This document shows positions 50,837 through 59,201 of a stretch of 64,000 nt of DNA, in pieces. The notes below the pieces were generated by a model that made no database searches, had not been told where the DNA came from, and saw only the letters and a list, made by a program, of their open reading frames with translations. This DNA is from Pedobacter psychrotolerans. GTDB lineage: Bacteria > Bacteroidota > Bacteroidia > Sphingobacteriales > Sphingobacteriaceae. The stretch is from NCBI RefSeq assembly GCF_004340665.1, contig NZ_SLWO01000003.1, forward strand, positions 620,001 to 684,000, written 5' to 3'. Made by a program: the position numbers and the translations under genes. Numbering within the stretch: the stretch's first letter is position 1; the number at the start of each line of letters is the position of its first letter.

Positions 50837-52516
50837 ATGAAACAAAACTTACTGGACACGAAGGATTACATTGTATTTGCAGTCTACTTCGTTATTGTAG
50901 CCGCCTATGGTCTCTACATCTACAATAAGAAAAAATCTGCCTCAACAGGTTCTAAAGATTACTTTTTAGCAGAAGGCTCGCTTACCTGGTGGGCAATCGG
51001 TGCATCATTAATTGCCTCCAATATTTCTGCTGAGCAGTTTATCGGGATGAGTGGATCTGGCTTTAAAATGGGGCTCGCCATTGCTACTTACGAGTGGATG
51101 GGTTCTTTAACGCTGGTTATTGTTGCTGTTTTCTTTATCCCTGTTTACCTTAAGAATAAAATTGCAACGATGCCTCAATTCCTGCACCAGCGCTACAATG
51201 GTACTGTTGCCATGATTATGGCCGTGTTCTGGTTATTGTTATATGTAGTCGTTAATTTAACTTCTATCTTATATCTAGGTGCGTTAGCCGTAAGCAGTAT
51301 CTCTGGTTTCGATTTAACATTCTGTATGTATGCCATAGCCGCATTTGCCATCTTAATTACGCTTGGTGGTATGAAGGTGATTGGCTATACTGATGTAATC
51401 CAGGTTTTTTTCTTAATTCTGGGTGGTTTGGCTACTACTTATCTGGCACTTAATTTAGTATCTACTCATTATGGTACAACAGGTGTTCTAGAAGGCTACA
51501 GCCTGATGAGCAGCAAGGCATCAGAACATTTTCATATGATTTTGAAACCTGATAATGAAAATTATATAGATTTACCTGGTTTAAGTGTTTTGATCGGTGG
51601 TATGTGGATTGTGAATTTAAACTATTGGGGCTGTAATCAATACATCACACAAAGGGCTTTAGGAGCAGATTTAAAAACAGCTCGTGGTGGATTGTTATTC
51701 GCCGCATTCTTAAAATTGTTAATGCCTATCATCGTGGTGCTTCCAGGTATTGCAGCATATGTACTTTATAAAGATGGCGCATTCCAGGCTGAGATGTTGC
51801 AAGATGGTTCTGTTAACCCTGATCGTGCTTATCCGGTATTGTTAAACTTATTACCCGCCGGACTTAAAGGCTTATCATTTGCTGCTTTAACGGCTGCCGT
51901 TGTAGCTTCGTTAGCTGGTAAGGCCAATAGTATTGCTACCATCTTTACCCTGGATATTTATAAAAAGGTTTTGAAAACAAATGCATCAGAGAAAGATCTC
52001 GTATTTACGGGTAAAATCGCTGTTGTAGTAGCCATGGTTTTAGGGGTTTTAATTGCACCTCACTTAGGGATCGATAAAAAAGGCGGTTTCCAATACATTC
52101 AGGAATATACAGGTTTCGTATCTCCAGGTATTTTCGCCATGTTTATTTTAGGATTCTTCTGGAAAAGATCAACTTCAAATGCAGCATTATTCGCCACAAT
52201 TGGTGGTTTTGGATTGTCTCTACTCTTAAAATTCTTACCTGGAATGATGGATCTTTCTTTCTTATCTGGAATAGGTTTTTCTGTTAAAACAGCGGCCGGT
52301 ATATATGAAATTCCTTTCTTAGATAGAATGGGTATTGTATTTGTGTTCTGTATTTTAGGAATGGTGCTGATCAGTTTAACTGAGTTTAGAAAAGGAGTGG
52401 CTAATCCAAAAGGACTAGAAATTGATTCTAGCATGTTTAAAACAACAACAGGTTTTGCGGTTGGTGCTTTAATTATTGTTGGTTTATTAGTTGCTTTGTA
52501 TGGTGTTTACTGGTAG
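50837..52516 (+). CDS. Na+/sugar symporter (SSS family), probable xylose transporter
   Basis: This 559-residue protein has about 14 membrane helices of the sodium/solute symporter family. Signs include GSKDYFLAEGSLTWWAIGASLIASNISAEQFIGMSGSG (in parts), the second-helix region of SGLT-like transporters, MPQFLHQRYNG, NYWGCNQYITQRALGA and LSFAALTAAVVASLAGKANSIATIFTLDIY in parts. The sequence type is close to vSGLT-like sugar transporters. Given that xylA lies 131 bases upstream on the same strand and a strong terminator follows, it is probably the xylose uptake protein of this operon. Confidence 0.9.
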   Translation: MKQNLLDTKDYIVFAVYFVIVAAYGLYIYNKKKSASTGSKDYFLAEGSLTWWAIGASLIASNISAEQFIGMSGSGFKMGLAIATYEWMGSLTLVIVAVFFIPVYLKNKIATMPQFLHQRYNGTVAMIMAVFWLLLYVVVNLTSILYLGALAVSSISGFDLTFCMYAIAAFAILITLGGMKVIGYTDVIQVFFLILGGLATTYLALNLVSTHYGTTGVLEGYSLMSSKASEHFHMILKPDNENYIDLPGLSVLIGGMWIVNLNYWGCNQYITQRALGADLKTARGGLLFAAFLKLLMPIIVVLPGIAAYVLYKDGAFQAEMLQDGSVNPDRAYPVLLNLLPAGLKGLSFAALTAAVVASLAGKANSIATIFTLDIYKKVLKTNASEKDLVFTGKIAVVVAMVLGVLIAPHLGIDKKGGFQYIQEYTGFVSPGIFAMFILGFFWKRSTSNAALFATIGGFGLSLLLKFLPGMMDLSFLSGIGFSVKTAAGIYEIPFLDRMGIVFVFCILGMVLISLTEFRKGVANPKGLEIDSSMFKTTTGFAVGALIIVGLLVALYGVYW

Positions 52517-52531
52517 TAGATATGATATATG

Positions 52532-52576
52532 AAAAAGAAGCCCGAATCATTTTATTTTGATTCGGGCTTCTTTTTA
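52532..52576 (+). terminator. Strong terminator after the xylose operon
   Basis: AAAAAGAAGCCCGAATCA and TGATTCGGGCTTCTTTTT form a perfect 18-base stem over TTTTATTT. It is the strongest terminator in the window. Confidence 0.93.
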
Positions 52577-52600
52577 TAAACTAAATTTGATGTCTGGTTA

Positions 52601-52740
52601 GTCTGGATTTATAATCCAGACTGATGTTCCTGAGGATTTTTAATCCTCTATACATGATATCATTATAGGGTTGAACGTTAGCCCAATACCGTAAAATAAG
52701 CTATATAAACAAAGTCGTTGAGGGTAGATTATAAATCCAC
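52601..52740. repeat. Cluster of GGATT/AATCC inverted repeats
   Basis: GTCTGGATT-TAT-AATCCAGAC at 52601-52621 and GAGGATT-TTT-AATCCTC at 52632-52648 are perfect hairpins, and GATTATAAATCC at about 52727-52738 is a third related word. The spacing and 3-base loops suggest a small family of hairpins. Their lack of T-runs argues against terminators. Confidence 0.7.
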
Positions 52741-52792
52741 AGGTATAAAGGTCAGGAAAGAATTTTCACACTAACGAACGAAAGTTAGTCAA

Positions 52793-53179
52793 TTATTGAG
52801 CGCAAGGTCCATCGGGAATTTCCTTACTAATTTTTAAAACTTTTGTAACCACCAGTGTTGAATCAAAATCAGCGGAAACTACTGATGTGTCAGATTTTGC
52901 AAAATAGCCTTCCAACTCAACATAAACAGGCTCATAGGGCTTTTCGAAATTAAGATTGCTGTATGACAGTTCCAGATTTTTAACGCTATCTGCCACCCAG
53001 TATTCGCGGCCATCATCGCACATGGTAAATGATTTCATTTCCGGACCAAAGCTGTATAATCCTTTTACGATTTTGACGTTACTTTCTTCTTCCTGACCGG
53101 CTTTCCCTTTTCGGTTACAAGCTGTAACGGCTACTCCAAGGAGTACAACAAATACAAATGCCTGTTTAACTAACTTCAT
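52793..53179 (-). CDS. Hypothetical lipoprotein after a LolC/E-like permease
   Basis: This 128-residue protein has a lipoprotein signal ending AVTACNRKG (Cys21). The mature part is small and acidic (SNVKIVKGLYSFGPEMKSFTMC, DDGREYWVADSVKNLELSYSN) and contains a second and third Cys. It may be a small extracytoplasmic beta domain. It follows the permease gene by four bases, so they are almost certainly cotranscribed and may act together. No family is recognised. Confidence 0.7.
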   Translation of the reverse strand: MKLVKQAFVFVVLLGVAVTACNRKGKAGQEEESNVKIVKGLYSFGPEMKSFTMCDDGREYWVADSVKNLELSYSNLNFEKPYEPVYVELEGYFAKSDTSVVSADFDSTLVVTKVLKISKEIPDGPCAQ

Positions 53180-53183
53180 CCCT

Positions 53184-54413
53184 TTATATCGTTTGATTAA
53201 TTTGGTCTATCTTTTTAACACTTAAATTTGATGACAAAGCTGATGCCAAAAATGAAAAAAATCCTACCGTTACGAAGACCAGAATATAGTCCTTCCATTT
53301 AAGACCGATAGGATATGATTCCATCAGTAGATTTGCTTCGCCCATTTTAATAATTCCATATTTGTGCTGAATGAAATAGAAAATCAGCCCAATTATTAAG
53401 CCCAGTATACAACCCGACATCGTAATCATCATGCCTTCAAATAAGAAGATGCGCTTAATCAGTTTTTTACTTGCGCCCAAACTGCTTAAAATGGCAATGT
53501 CTTTTACCTTATCAATCACCAACATCGTCAGTGAGCCAATAATATTAAAAATGGCAATGATCAGTATGAAGGTAAGAATAATATAAACTGCCCATTTTTC
53601 TGTATTTAAGATGTGATAGAGCGATTGGTTTTGTTCTGCCCGGTTACGGACTTCAAAATCCTTACCGAGCTTCTCTGCCACTTCTTCCTGAAAATGATCC
53701 ACATCGGTTCCGGCTTGCAGATTTATTTCTATTGTTGATACATTTTTTTCCTCTCCAAGCAATTCTCTTGCAAAAGCCAGAGGCACAATAATACCATTAT
53801 CAAATTCTTGCTGAACCTCAAAAACGCCACTTACCCTAATGCTCTTATTCACAAAATCATCAGTAGGATTTAAGGTATTCACCGCAATCGTTTTTTTAGG
53901 TGAAAAAATTTCCATTTCGGTAAACGGATCGAGGGTATTTACAGTTAGCTGGCTTTGTAGTGTAGAACCTATCACAGCATTGTATCCATTTTTATCCTGT
54001 AAAATGAAGTGGCCTTCTTTTATGGAACTATCCAGTTTACTGTTTTTTAAATAAGCCAAACTTACGCCTTTCACCATGCCTACAGCTTGCTTTTGGTTGT
54101 ATTTTAATAATGCATTCTCTTGCAATACCTCTGTGTAGGAGAAAACGGCTTTATTTTTTTTAAGCGATGAAAAGTACTTGGTATCTGGGTCAAATGTTTT
54201 ACCCTTTGCCGGAACGATAACGAGTTCTGGTGTCATGGTATCAAATAGCCCCAGCACAACTGTTTCCAAGCCATTAAATACAGAAAGGATAATAATCAGT
54301 GCTGCACTTCCCACCATTACGCCAACCATTGATATGCCGGATATCAGGTTAATGGCATTGGTAGACTTCTTTGCAAACAAATAACGTTTTGCAATATATA
54401 GGGGCGTATTCAC
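53184..54413 (-). CDS. LolC/E-type ABC transporter permease (FtsX/MacB fold)
   Basis: This 409-residue protein has an N-terminal membrane helix (about 20-50, INLISGISMVGVMVGSAALI region), a large periplasmic MacB-like domain (DTMTPELVIVPAKGKTFD to about residue 265), and three C-terminal helices, beginning WAVYIILTFILIIAIFNIIGSL. The sequence ends with SNLSVKKIDQINQTI. Such permeases release lipoproteins from the inner membrane or export peptides, together with an ABC ATPase. No ATPase gene is adjacent. The small lipoprotein gene downstream may be a partner. Confidence 0.88.
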   Translation of the reverse strand: MNTPLYIAKRYLFAKKSTNAINLISGISMVGVMVGSAALIIILSVFNGLETVVLGLFDTMTPELVIVPAKGKTFDPDTKYFSSLKKNKAVFSYTEVLQENALLKYNQKQAVGMVKGVSLAYLKNSKLDSSIKEGHFILQDKNGYNAVIGSTLQSQLTVNTLDPFTEMEIFSPKKTIAVNTLNPTDDFVNKSIRVSGVFEVQQEFDNGIIVPLAFARELLGEEKNVSTIEINLQAGTDVDHFQEEVAEKLGKDFEVRNRAEQNQSLYHILNTEKWAVYIILTFILIIAIFNIIGSLTMLVIDKVKDIAILSSLGASKKLIKRIFLFEGMMITMSGCILGLIIGLIFYFIQHKYGIIKMGEANLLMESYPIGLKWKDYILVFVTVGFFSFLASALSSNLSVKKIDQINQTI

Positions 54414-54497
54414 AGCGGTAAAGATAATTAAAAGGTCAAGGTTTAAAGGCTGAAGCCTGTAAATCCCTTTACAATAAATTGTTTATTATCATCCAAT

Positions 54498-55139
54498 TTA
54501 TTTGAAAAAGGGATTATGTTGTTTTTCATAACCAATAGTTGTTGCCGGACCATGGCCAGGATAGACTTTTGTTTCATTAGGTAAAACGAAAAGCTTCTGT
54601 GAAATGTTTTGAATTAATTGCTGATGATTTCCTCCCGGAAGATCTGTACGGCCAATACTCCCCTGGAATAATACATCACCACCCATTAAAGTATGATCTG
54701 CCGCGCTGTAAAAGCATAAATGTGCAGGCGAGTGGCCTGGAGCAAAAATGATAGAAAGTGAACTGTTCCCAAATATAATCGTATCCTGATCTGTTAAATA
54801 CCGCTCTGGCAGTGGGGAAACCTGATACTTGGTAAAGCCCATAGATGGTGCGTAGCTTGGCACTGCATTTAAAACAGGAAGCTCGCCTTCGTGAAATTGA
54901 GGCTTTAAACCATAAGTGTCATCAACAAACTTATTGCCAAAAACATGGTCCAGGTGGCAATGTGTATTTAACAATAATACCGGTTTAAGTCCATTATCCT
55001 TAATATAGGTAACCAATTCATTTTGCTCATAGCCTTCATACATTCCCGGATCAATAATCACACATTCCTTTGTTTCATCAAATAAAATATATGTATTCTC
55101 GCTATAGGCGTTAAAAGTCAGGGTTTTTACGGTAATCAT
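54498..55139 (-). CDS. Metallo-beta-lactamase-fold hydrolase (glyoxalase II-like)
   Basis: This 213-residue cytoplasmic protein has the full MBL zinc set: LNTHCHLDHVFGN with HxHxDH, FAPGHSPAHLCFY with another His, GGDVLFQGSIGRTDLPGGN with the bridging Asp, and VYPGHGPATTIG with the last His. Relatives include glyoxalase II-like hydrolases that open thioesters such as hydroxyacylglutathione or related compounds. It starts 7 bases after the gldD stop, so the pair is likely cotranscribed, although no functional link is evident. Confidence 0.93.
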   Translation of the reverse strand: MITVKTLTFNAYSENTYILFDETKECVIIDPGMYEGYEQNELVTYIKDNGLKPVLLLNTHCHLDHVFGNKFVDDTYGLKPQFHEGELPVLNAVPSYAPSMGFTKYQVSPLPERYLTDQDTIIFGNSSLSIIFAPGHSPAHLCFYSAADHTLMGGDVLFQGSIGRTDLPGGNHQQLIQNISQKLFVLPNETKVYPGHGPATTIGYEKQHNPFFK

Positions 55140-55146
55140 AAGGCTT

Positions 55147-55734
55147 TTAGTTTTTCCACCTGAAGGTGGATATTAATGTGTCGATGTCTTTTTTGATAAA
55201 ATTAATTACTGGAGCAATTGAGTCATAATGAGGGCGTTCATTAAAATATAAGGCACCTCTAAAATAATTTTTTGTGCTATCGGTTAAAAAAAATTGAACA
55301 GAAGATGCTGTATTTCCTTCAATAGAATAGTAAATACCATAAACTTTTCTATCCGGATAGTTAATTAGTTTCTGATCGATGGCACTTGCTTTTATGGTGT
55401 GTTTAAAAGCCAGTTTACGGGCATCTTCAACCATTTCATCGTATTCTTTTTTACCTGTGAAATCATAATAGGTGAGGTGCAGGAATCCATTAAATTGTTT
55501 AAAGTGTAAATTATACCAGTATTTTTGAGCGTCGCGACTTACGTCTTTTTCTAAAGTAGCATATTTTGGATAGGCGAAACTAAAAGGAACGGGCGCTGAA
55601 AGGGATTGATATGATTTCTCAGGATATTCAATCCGGTAATAAGCTCTTGGTTTCGGGCTGTAATCATTGTTTTGACAAGCCGAAAAACTTAAAAGCAGAA
55701 CAAACTGAAAAAGGATACAGTATATTAATTTCAT
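55147..55734 (-). CDS. gldD: Gliding motility lipoprotein GldD
   Basis: Part of the Bacteroidota gliding and type IX secretion-associated set, where gldD is needed for gliding in Flavobacterium. The 195-residue protein has a lipobox in LLSFSACQNND (Cys20) followed by the family opening YSPKPRAYYRIEYPEKSYQ. Further conserved parts are YWYNLHFKQFNGFLHLTYY and SSVQFFLTDSTKNYFRGALYF. No gldB or gldC neighbours are seen; instead aroE lies upstream and an MBL hydrolase downstream. GldD occurs in some non-gliding species, so motility should not be assumed. Confidence 0.9.
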   Translation of the reverse strand: MKLIYCILFQFVLLLSFSACQNNDYSPKPRAYYRIEYPEKSYQSLSAPVPFSFAYPKYATLEKDVSRDAQKYWYNLHFKQFNGFLHLTYYDFTGKKEYDEMVEDARKLAFKHTIKASAIDQKLINYPDRKVYGIYYSIEGNTASSVQFFLTDSTKNYFRGALYFNERPHYDSIAPVINFIKKDIDTLISTFRWKN

Positions 55735-55776
55735 TGTTCTATCGTCATTATTAAGGCCAATTAAGCGACACTTAAA

Positions 55777-56520
55777 TTATGTATTCCATATTGCCCAGGC
55801 TTTTTCGGCTTGCTGATGTAACATTTCCAGTCCGTTTTTAGTTACCGCTCCCTGAGCTGCAGCCTTAGAAAGAAAGGCTGTTTCTAATGGATTATAAACT
55901 AAGTCGTATGCCAAATGCTGATCTCCAATTTTTGAATAATCTATTTCTGGAAAAGTATCTACATTCGGAGACATGCCCAATGGCGTGGTATTGATCAGTA
56001 ATTTATAGTTGGCTAAAATATCTGGCGTTACTTCCGAATATAAAATTGCGTTTTCTGCTGCTTTGCGAACCACCACTTTATACTCTATGCCCAATTTTTC
56101 CAATACATATTTAACAGCTTTGGCTGCTCCGCCATCTCCAAAAACCAATGCTTTTGTATGCTGCTGTTGTAATAAGGGTGATAAAGATTTTTCGAAACCA
56201 AAAGCATCTGTATTAAAGCCTTTTAAGTGGACTTCACCTTCAAGCCGATTAACACAAATGCAGTTTACGGCACCTATTTTTTCAGCAGCTTCGTCAATTT
56301 CATTTAAAAAAGGTAACACACCTACTTTATGAGGAATGGTCACATTTAAGCCGGATATTGTGGTCTCGGCACTTAATAGCTCGGGGAGTGATTGAATATC
56401 TTCAATTGAATAAAGTTCATATTGATGATCAACGATGCCTTCATTTAAGAATTTCTCCGTAAAATACTTCTTAGAGAAAGAATGAGATAGTGGAAATCCG
56501 ATAAGGCCGTAAGTTTTCAT
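55777..56520 (-). CDS. aroE: Shikimate dehydrogenase
   Basis: Reduces 3-dehydroshikimate to shikimate with NADPH in aromatic amino acid synthesis. The 247-residue protein starts MKTYGLIGFPLSHSFSKKYF, the shikimate-binding region with Ser-x-Ser, and contains NVTIPHKVGVL with catalytic Lys, AVNCICV, NTDAFGF with the catalytic Asp, and VFGDGGAAKAVKYVL for NADP binding. INTTPLGMSPN follows. I use ATG 56520 and not TTG 56526, because the latter overlaps the -7 box. It probably begins an operon with gldD and the MBL gene. Confidence 0.95.
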   Translation of the reverse strand: MKTYGLIGFPLSHSFSKKYFTEKFLNEGIVDHQYELYSIEDIQSLPELLSAETTISGLNVTIPHKVGVLPFLNEIDEAAEKIGAVNCICVNRLEGEVHLKGFNTDAFGFEKSLSPLLQQQHTKALVFGDGGAAKAVKYVLEKLGIEYKVVVRKAAENAILYSEVTPDILANYKLLINTTPLGMSPNVDTFPEIDYSKIGDQHLAYDLVYNPLETAFLSKAAAQGAVTKNGLEMLHQQAEKAWAIWNT

Positions 56521-56523
56521 ATT

Positions 56524-56554
56524 CAAATTTACTCCGTAGCAAATCAGGAAGCAA
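56524..56554 (-). promoter_or_regulatory. Promoter of aroE, with -33 element from a dispersed repeat
   Basis: On the minus strand, TTG at 56554-56552, a 20-base spacer, and TAAATTTG at 56531-56524 match the consensus. The TTG lies inside the repeat word AGATTGCTTC. Only three bases separate the -7 box from ATG 56520, so the mRNA may be leaderless. Confidence 0.55.
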
Positions 56555-56595
56555 TCTTAAAACGGTAGAAATTAACTTCCGTGATAGATTGCTTC
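56548..56595. repeat. Hairpin of the GAAGCAATCT repeat family
   Basis: GAAGCAATCT at 56548-56557 and AGATTGCTTC at 56586-56595 are perfect complements. Inner ACGG/CCGT segments can extend the hairpin. It lies between the aroE start and the phosphosulfolactate synthase stop, and shares the word with repeats at 3353 and 44.5-45.0 kb. Confidence 0.8.
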
Positions 56596-56618
56596 TTGCC
56601 TTGCAATAATAATATGGG

Positions 56619-57386
56619 TTATTTAGTCTGGTTCAGAAAGAAATCAAAAGTATCACCTCTCAATCCTAAACGTATAGTTTCTAAAGGAATTACTTCTGCT
56701 GGTGCAATGTTGCCCAGGTTTACATTCGATCCGATCAGTTTTATAAACCAAACCTGTTGTTCTTTTTGTGGAGCTTCCCAGATAATGGTTTCTTCAGGGA
56801 TTTGTGTTAAAATTTCATCCACCAAGCCTTCGCGTACTTCACCGCTTCCACGATAAATACCTACGTTTCCACCTTCGCGTGCTTCTGCAATAACTTTCCA
56901 AGAGCCTGCCTCAAGTTCAGCCTGCATTAATTTGATCCATTTGTATGGTGCAAAGATTTTAGCTGCATCTTTACTACCCACTTCAGAAATTACGGTAACC
57001 TGTTTCGCTAACTCCTTGATGTAATTGCATTTCAAATCATGCTCAATTTCAATTGAACCATCTGATACTTCGGCATATTCCATTCCATATTGATCTAGAA
57101 TGCGCTGATAATCGGAAAACTGGTTGCGGATGATAAAGGCCTCAAATAGTGTTCCTCCAAAATAAGTAGGAATACCGGCACTTTTATATAAAGCTAATTT
57201 CTCTTTAAGGTTTGGTGTAACGTGAGATGTAGCCCAACCTAATTTTACGATATCTGTATGTACGCCGGCAACTTCGATAAAATCTTCCACCTGGCGAAGG
57301 CTTAATCCTTTATCCATAACCATCGTAAGGCCACTCTGGCGTGGTTTAGCAGGACGTTCAGGAACGTTTAATAATGGGTAATTCAT
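56619..57386 (-). CDS. comA: Phosphosulfolactate synthase (ComA-like)
   Basis: Predicted to add sulfite to phosphoenolpyruvate, giving (2R)-phosphosulfolactate. The 255-residue protein has a TIM-barrel pattern: GLTMVMDKGLSLRQVEDFIE, VHTDIVKLGWATSHVTPNL, GIPTYFGGTLFEAF, YAEVSDGSIEI, VISEVGSKDAAK, and EAREGGNVGIYRGSGEVR with IIWEAPQKEQQVWFI at the end. These match the ComA family known from coenzyme M synthesis in methanogens and present in some Bacteroidota. No second sulfolactate gene is nearby. The bacterial role, possibly sulfonated metabolites, is inference. Confidence 0.87.
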   Translation of the reverse strand: MNYPLLNVPERPAKPRQSGLTMVMDKGLSLRQVEDFIEVAGVHTDIVKLGWATSHVTPNLKEKLALYKSAGIPTYFGGTLFEAFIIRNQFSDYQRILDQYGMEYAEVSDGSIEIEHDLKCNYIKELAKQVTVISEVGSKDAAKIFAPYKWIKLMQAELEAGSWKVIAEAREGGNVGIYRGSGEVREGLVDEILTQIPEETIIWEAPQKEQQVWFIKLIGSNVNLGNIAPAEVIPLETIRLGLRGDTFDFFLNQTK

Positions 57387-57446
57387 ATGCATACAAAAGT
57401 GAAAAAAATTTTGAGATTTATTTGTTAAATTTTTCTCAAAAGGTTT

Positions 57447-58850
57447 TTACCGGATATATCGGTTTATAACATTGATAATGGCACTATTATCCTGCAATTG
57501 TGGTAAATATTCAAACAAAATATAATGCTTATCTGGATCAGTTGTTAAGGCTGTTTCCAGGAATCCCAGGGCATCAGCATAATTTCCCAAAGCAAATAAA
57601 TAGGCTACCATGCGGTAATATAGTTCTGCTGCCTCGGGATTATTCTTAATAGCTTCAGCCATCGTTTCTGATGCTTCCAATAATTTACCCTGTTCATAAA
57701 GAACGGTACTAAAATCTAACCAGGCTTCAATATCCAGTGGATTATATTCTAAAACCTTTTCATATGCGGTAATGGATTCTTCAATCTGACCAAGTTTATA
57801 ATAAGCATCAGCCATTGCAAACCAGAAATCTGGGTTTTCAGCCTCTAAATCAATTGCTTTTTTATAGAAATGTAATGACTCAAAGTAGCGCTCTTCATGG
57901 TTAAGCGTTACGCCAATTCCGAACCAGGCGTCAGCCATTTTCGGATCCATTTTAACCGATTTTTTGTAATAAGACCGAGCCTCATCCATCTTCTCTAACT
58001 TCTCATAACACTCCCCAATGGCACAATAAGTATCGGCATTGGGTTGCTCATATTCGAAAGTTTGCTTATACACCTCAATGGCCTCCTCATATTTATCTAA
58101 CTGTACTAAAGCGTTGCCTTTGTTAAAATATGCAGAGCTGAAATCTTCCTTAATTAAAATGGCATAATCGTAAGCATCTATTGCCTTTTCGAAAAGATTT
58201 AATTTATGAAAACTGTTGCCCAGATTATACCATGCAGCATATGAATAAGGATCGGTATCAATGTATTGCTGATAAAATTTGATGCTTTCTTCTTGTTTAT
58301 CCAAAACATCATAACAGAAAGCCAGTTCATACAATCCATCCTGGTTTTCCATATTTTGTTCTAAACTCAGTTTGATGTAGGTAATGGCGCTTTCGTAATC
58401 GCTCATACTTTGATACACATACGCCATCTGCAATAGAATTTCGTCTGTACTCTCTGCTAAACCAAGTGCCTTTTCATAATTTTCCAAAGCCTCACTAAAA
58501 CGTTCTGTGTTTTGGAAAATATTTCCCCGTAATAAATAAATATCCGGTTCTGATGGTTCCAGCAATTCTGCTTTTTGCAGGGCTAGAAAAGCCTGATCAT
58601 GATTATTGGTTAAAATATAAAGATGTGCCTGTTTAATTAAAAAAACGGTTGCGTAAGGATGTTGATTAACGGCATAATCTACTACCTGCAAAGCCTTAAC
58701 CGGATCATTTTTTTCAATGTAAAAATCTACAATATACTCAAAAGCGCCAGCATCAAAAAAGTACTGATCCTGATTACGAATCATCTCTTCGTAGCGCTCT
58801 ACAGAACGCTGTGCGTCTTCATTGGATTCAAAAAAGAATTCTTCTTCCAT
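57447..58850 (-). CDS. Tetratricopeptide repeat protein
   Basis: This 467-residue protein consists almost entirely of TPR repeats, about 11-12 units, with the pattern of Ala, Gly, Tyr and Phe at set positions: DIYLLRGNIFQNTERFSEALENY, SYAAWYNLGNSFHKLNLFEKAIDAY, SSAYFNKGNALVQLDKYEEAIEVY and MADAWFGIGVTLNHEERYFESLHFY, with further copies to the end. No signal peptide or membrane helix is seen, so a cytoplasmic scaffold role is likely. It is 60 bases before the phosphosulfolactate synthase gene. An ATG at 58856 is an alternative. Its partners are unknown. Confidence 0.88.
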   Translation of the reverse strand: MEEEFFFESNEDAQRSVERYEEMIRNQDQYFFDAGAFEYIVDFYIEKNDPVKALQVVDYAVNQHPYATVFLIKQAHLYILTNNHDQAFLALQKAELLEPSEPDIYLLRGNIFQNTERFSEALENYEKALGLAESTDEILLQMAYVYQSMSDYESAITYIKLSLEQNMENQDGLYELAFCYDVLDKQEESIKFYQQYIDTDPYSYAAWYNLGNSFHKLNLFEKAIDAYDYAILIKEDFSSAYFNKGNALVQLDKYEEAIEVYKQTFEYEQPNADTYCAIGECYEKLEKMDEARSYYKKSVKMDPKMADAWFGIGVTLNHEERYFESLHFYKKAIDLEAENPDFWFAMADAYYKLGQIEESITAYEKVLEYNPLDIEAWLDFSTVLYEQGKLLEASETMAEAIKNNPEAAELYYRMVAYLFALGNYADALGFLETALTTDPDKHYILFEYLPQLQDNSAIINVINRYIR

Positions 58851-59201
58851 ATACAATTAAATTAAAGAACCGTGCCAATTGGCAGAAAGATACACTATAA
58901 GTTTACCAATTAAAATTATTCAATTCAGAAATAATTATTAACATCAGTTGTTAAAAACAAGGTAAACAACTGAAAATAAAGCTTAATGGTCTGATTATGA
59001 AGTGTGGATAATCAAAATATTTTTTCAACATCGCGGTTCCTTTTCTCTTCTCCAACAAAAATAGTATTAATTTAATTGACTAAGGTAATGACGGGGTCAT
59101 GAAAAGAAAAGGCTGGTTCTTCATCAATAAAGCATGGAATTTTGTTCTTTTGTATGAAATTACGAGCAGTAAGTTGAGGGATTTTAGATTTGTTTTTGTG
59201 A
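58851..59201. other. 351-base gene-free region
   Basis: AT-rich, with a perfect 12-base palindrome TGCCAATTGGCA at 58873-58884 just upstream of the TPR gene on the minus strand. No clear coding frame, terminator or repeat of other families is seen in the remainder. Confidence 0.5.

Noticed and set aside
52601..52648. Terminators at the GGATT hairpins
   Set aside because: No T-run follows either hairpin, and the xylose operon already ends at a strong terminator just upstream.
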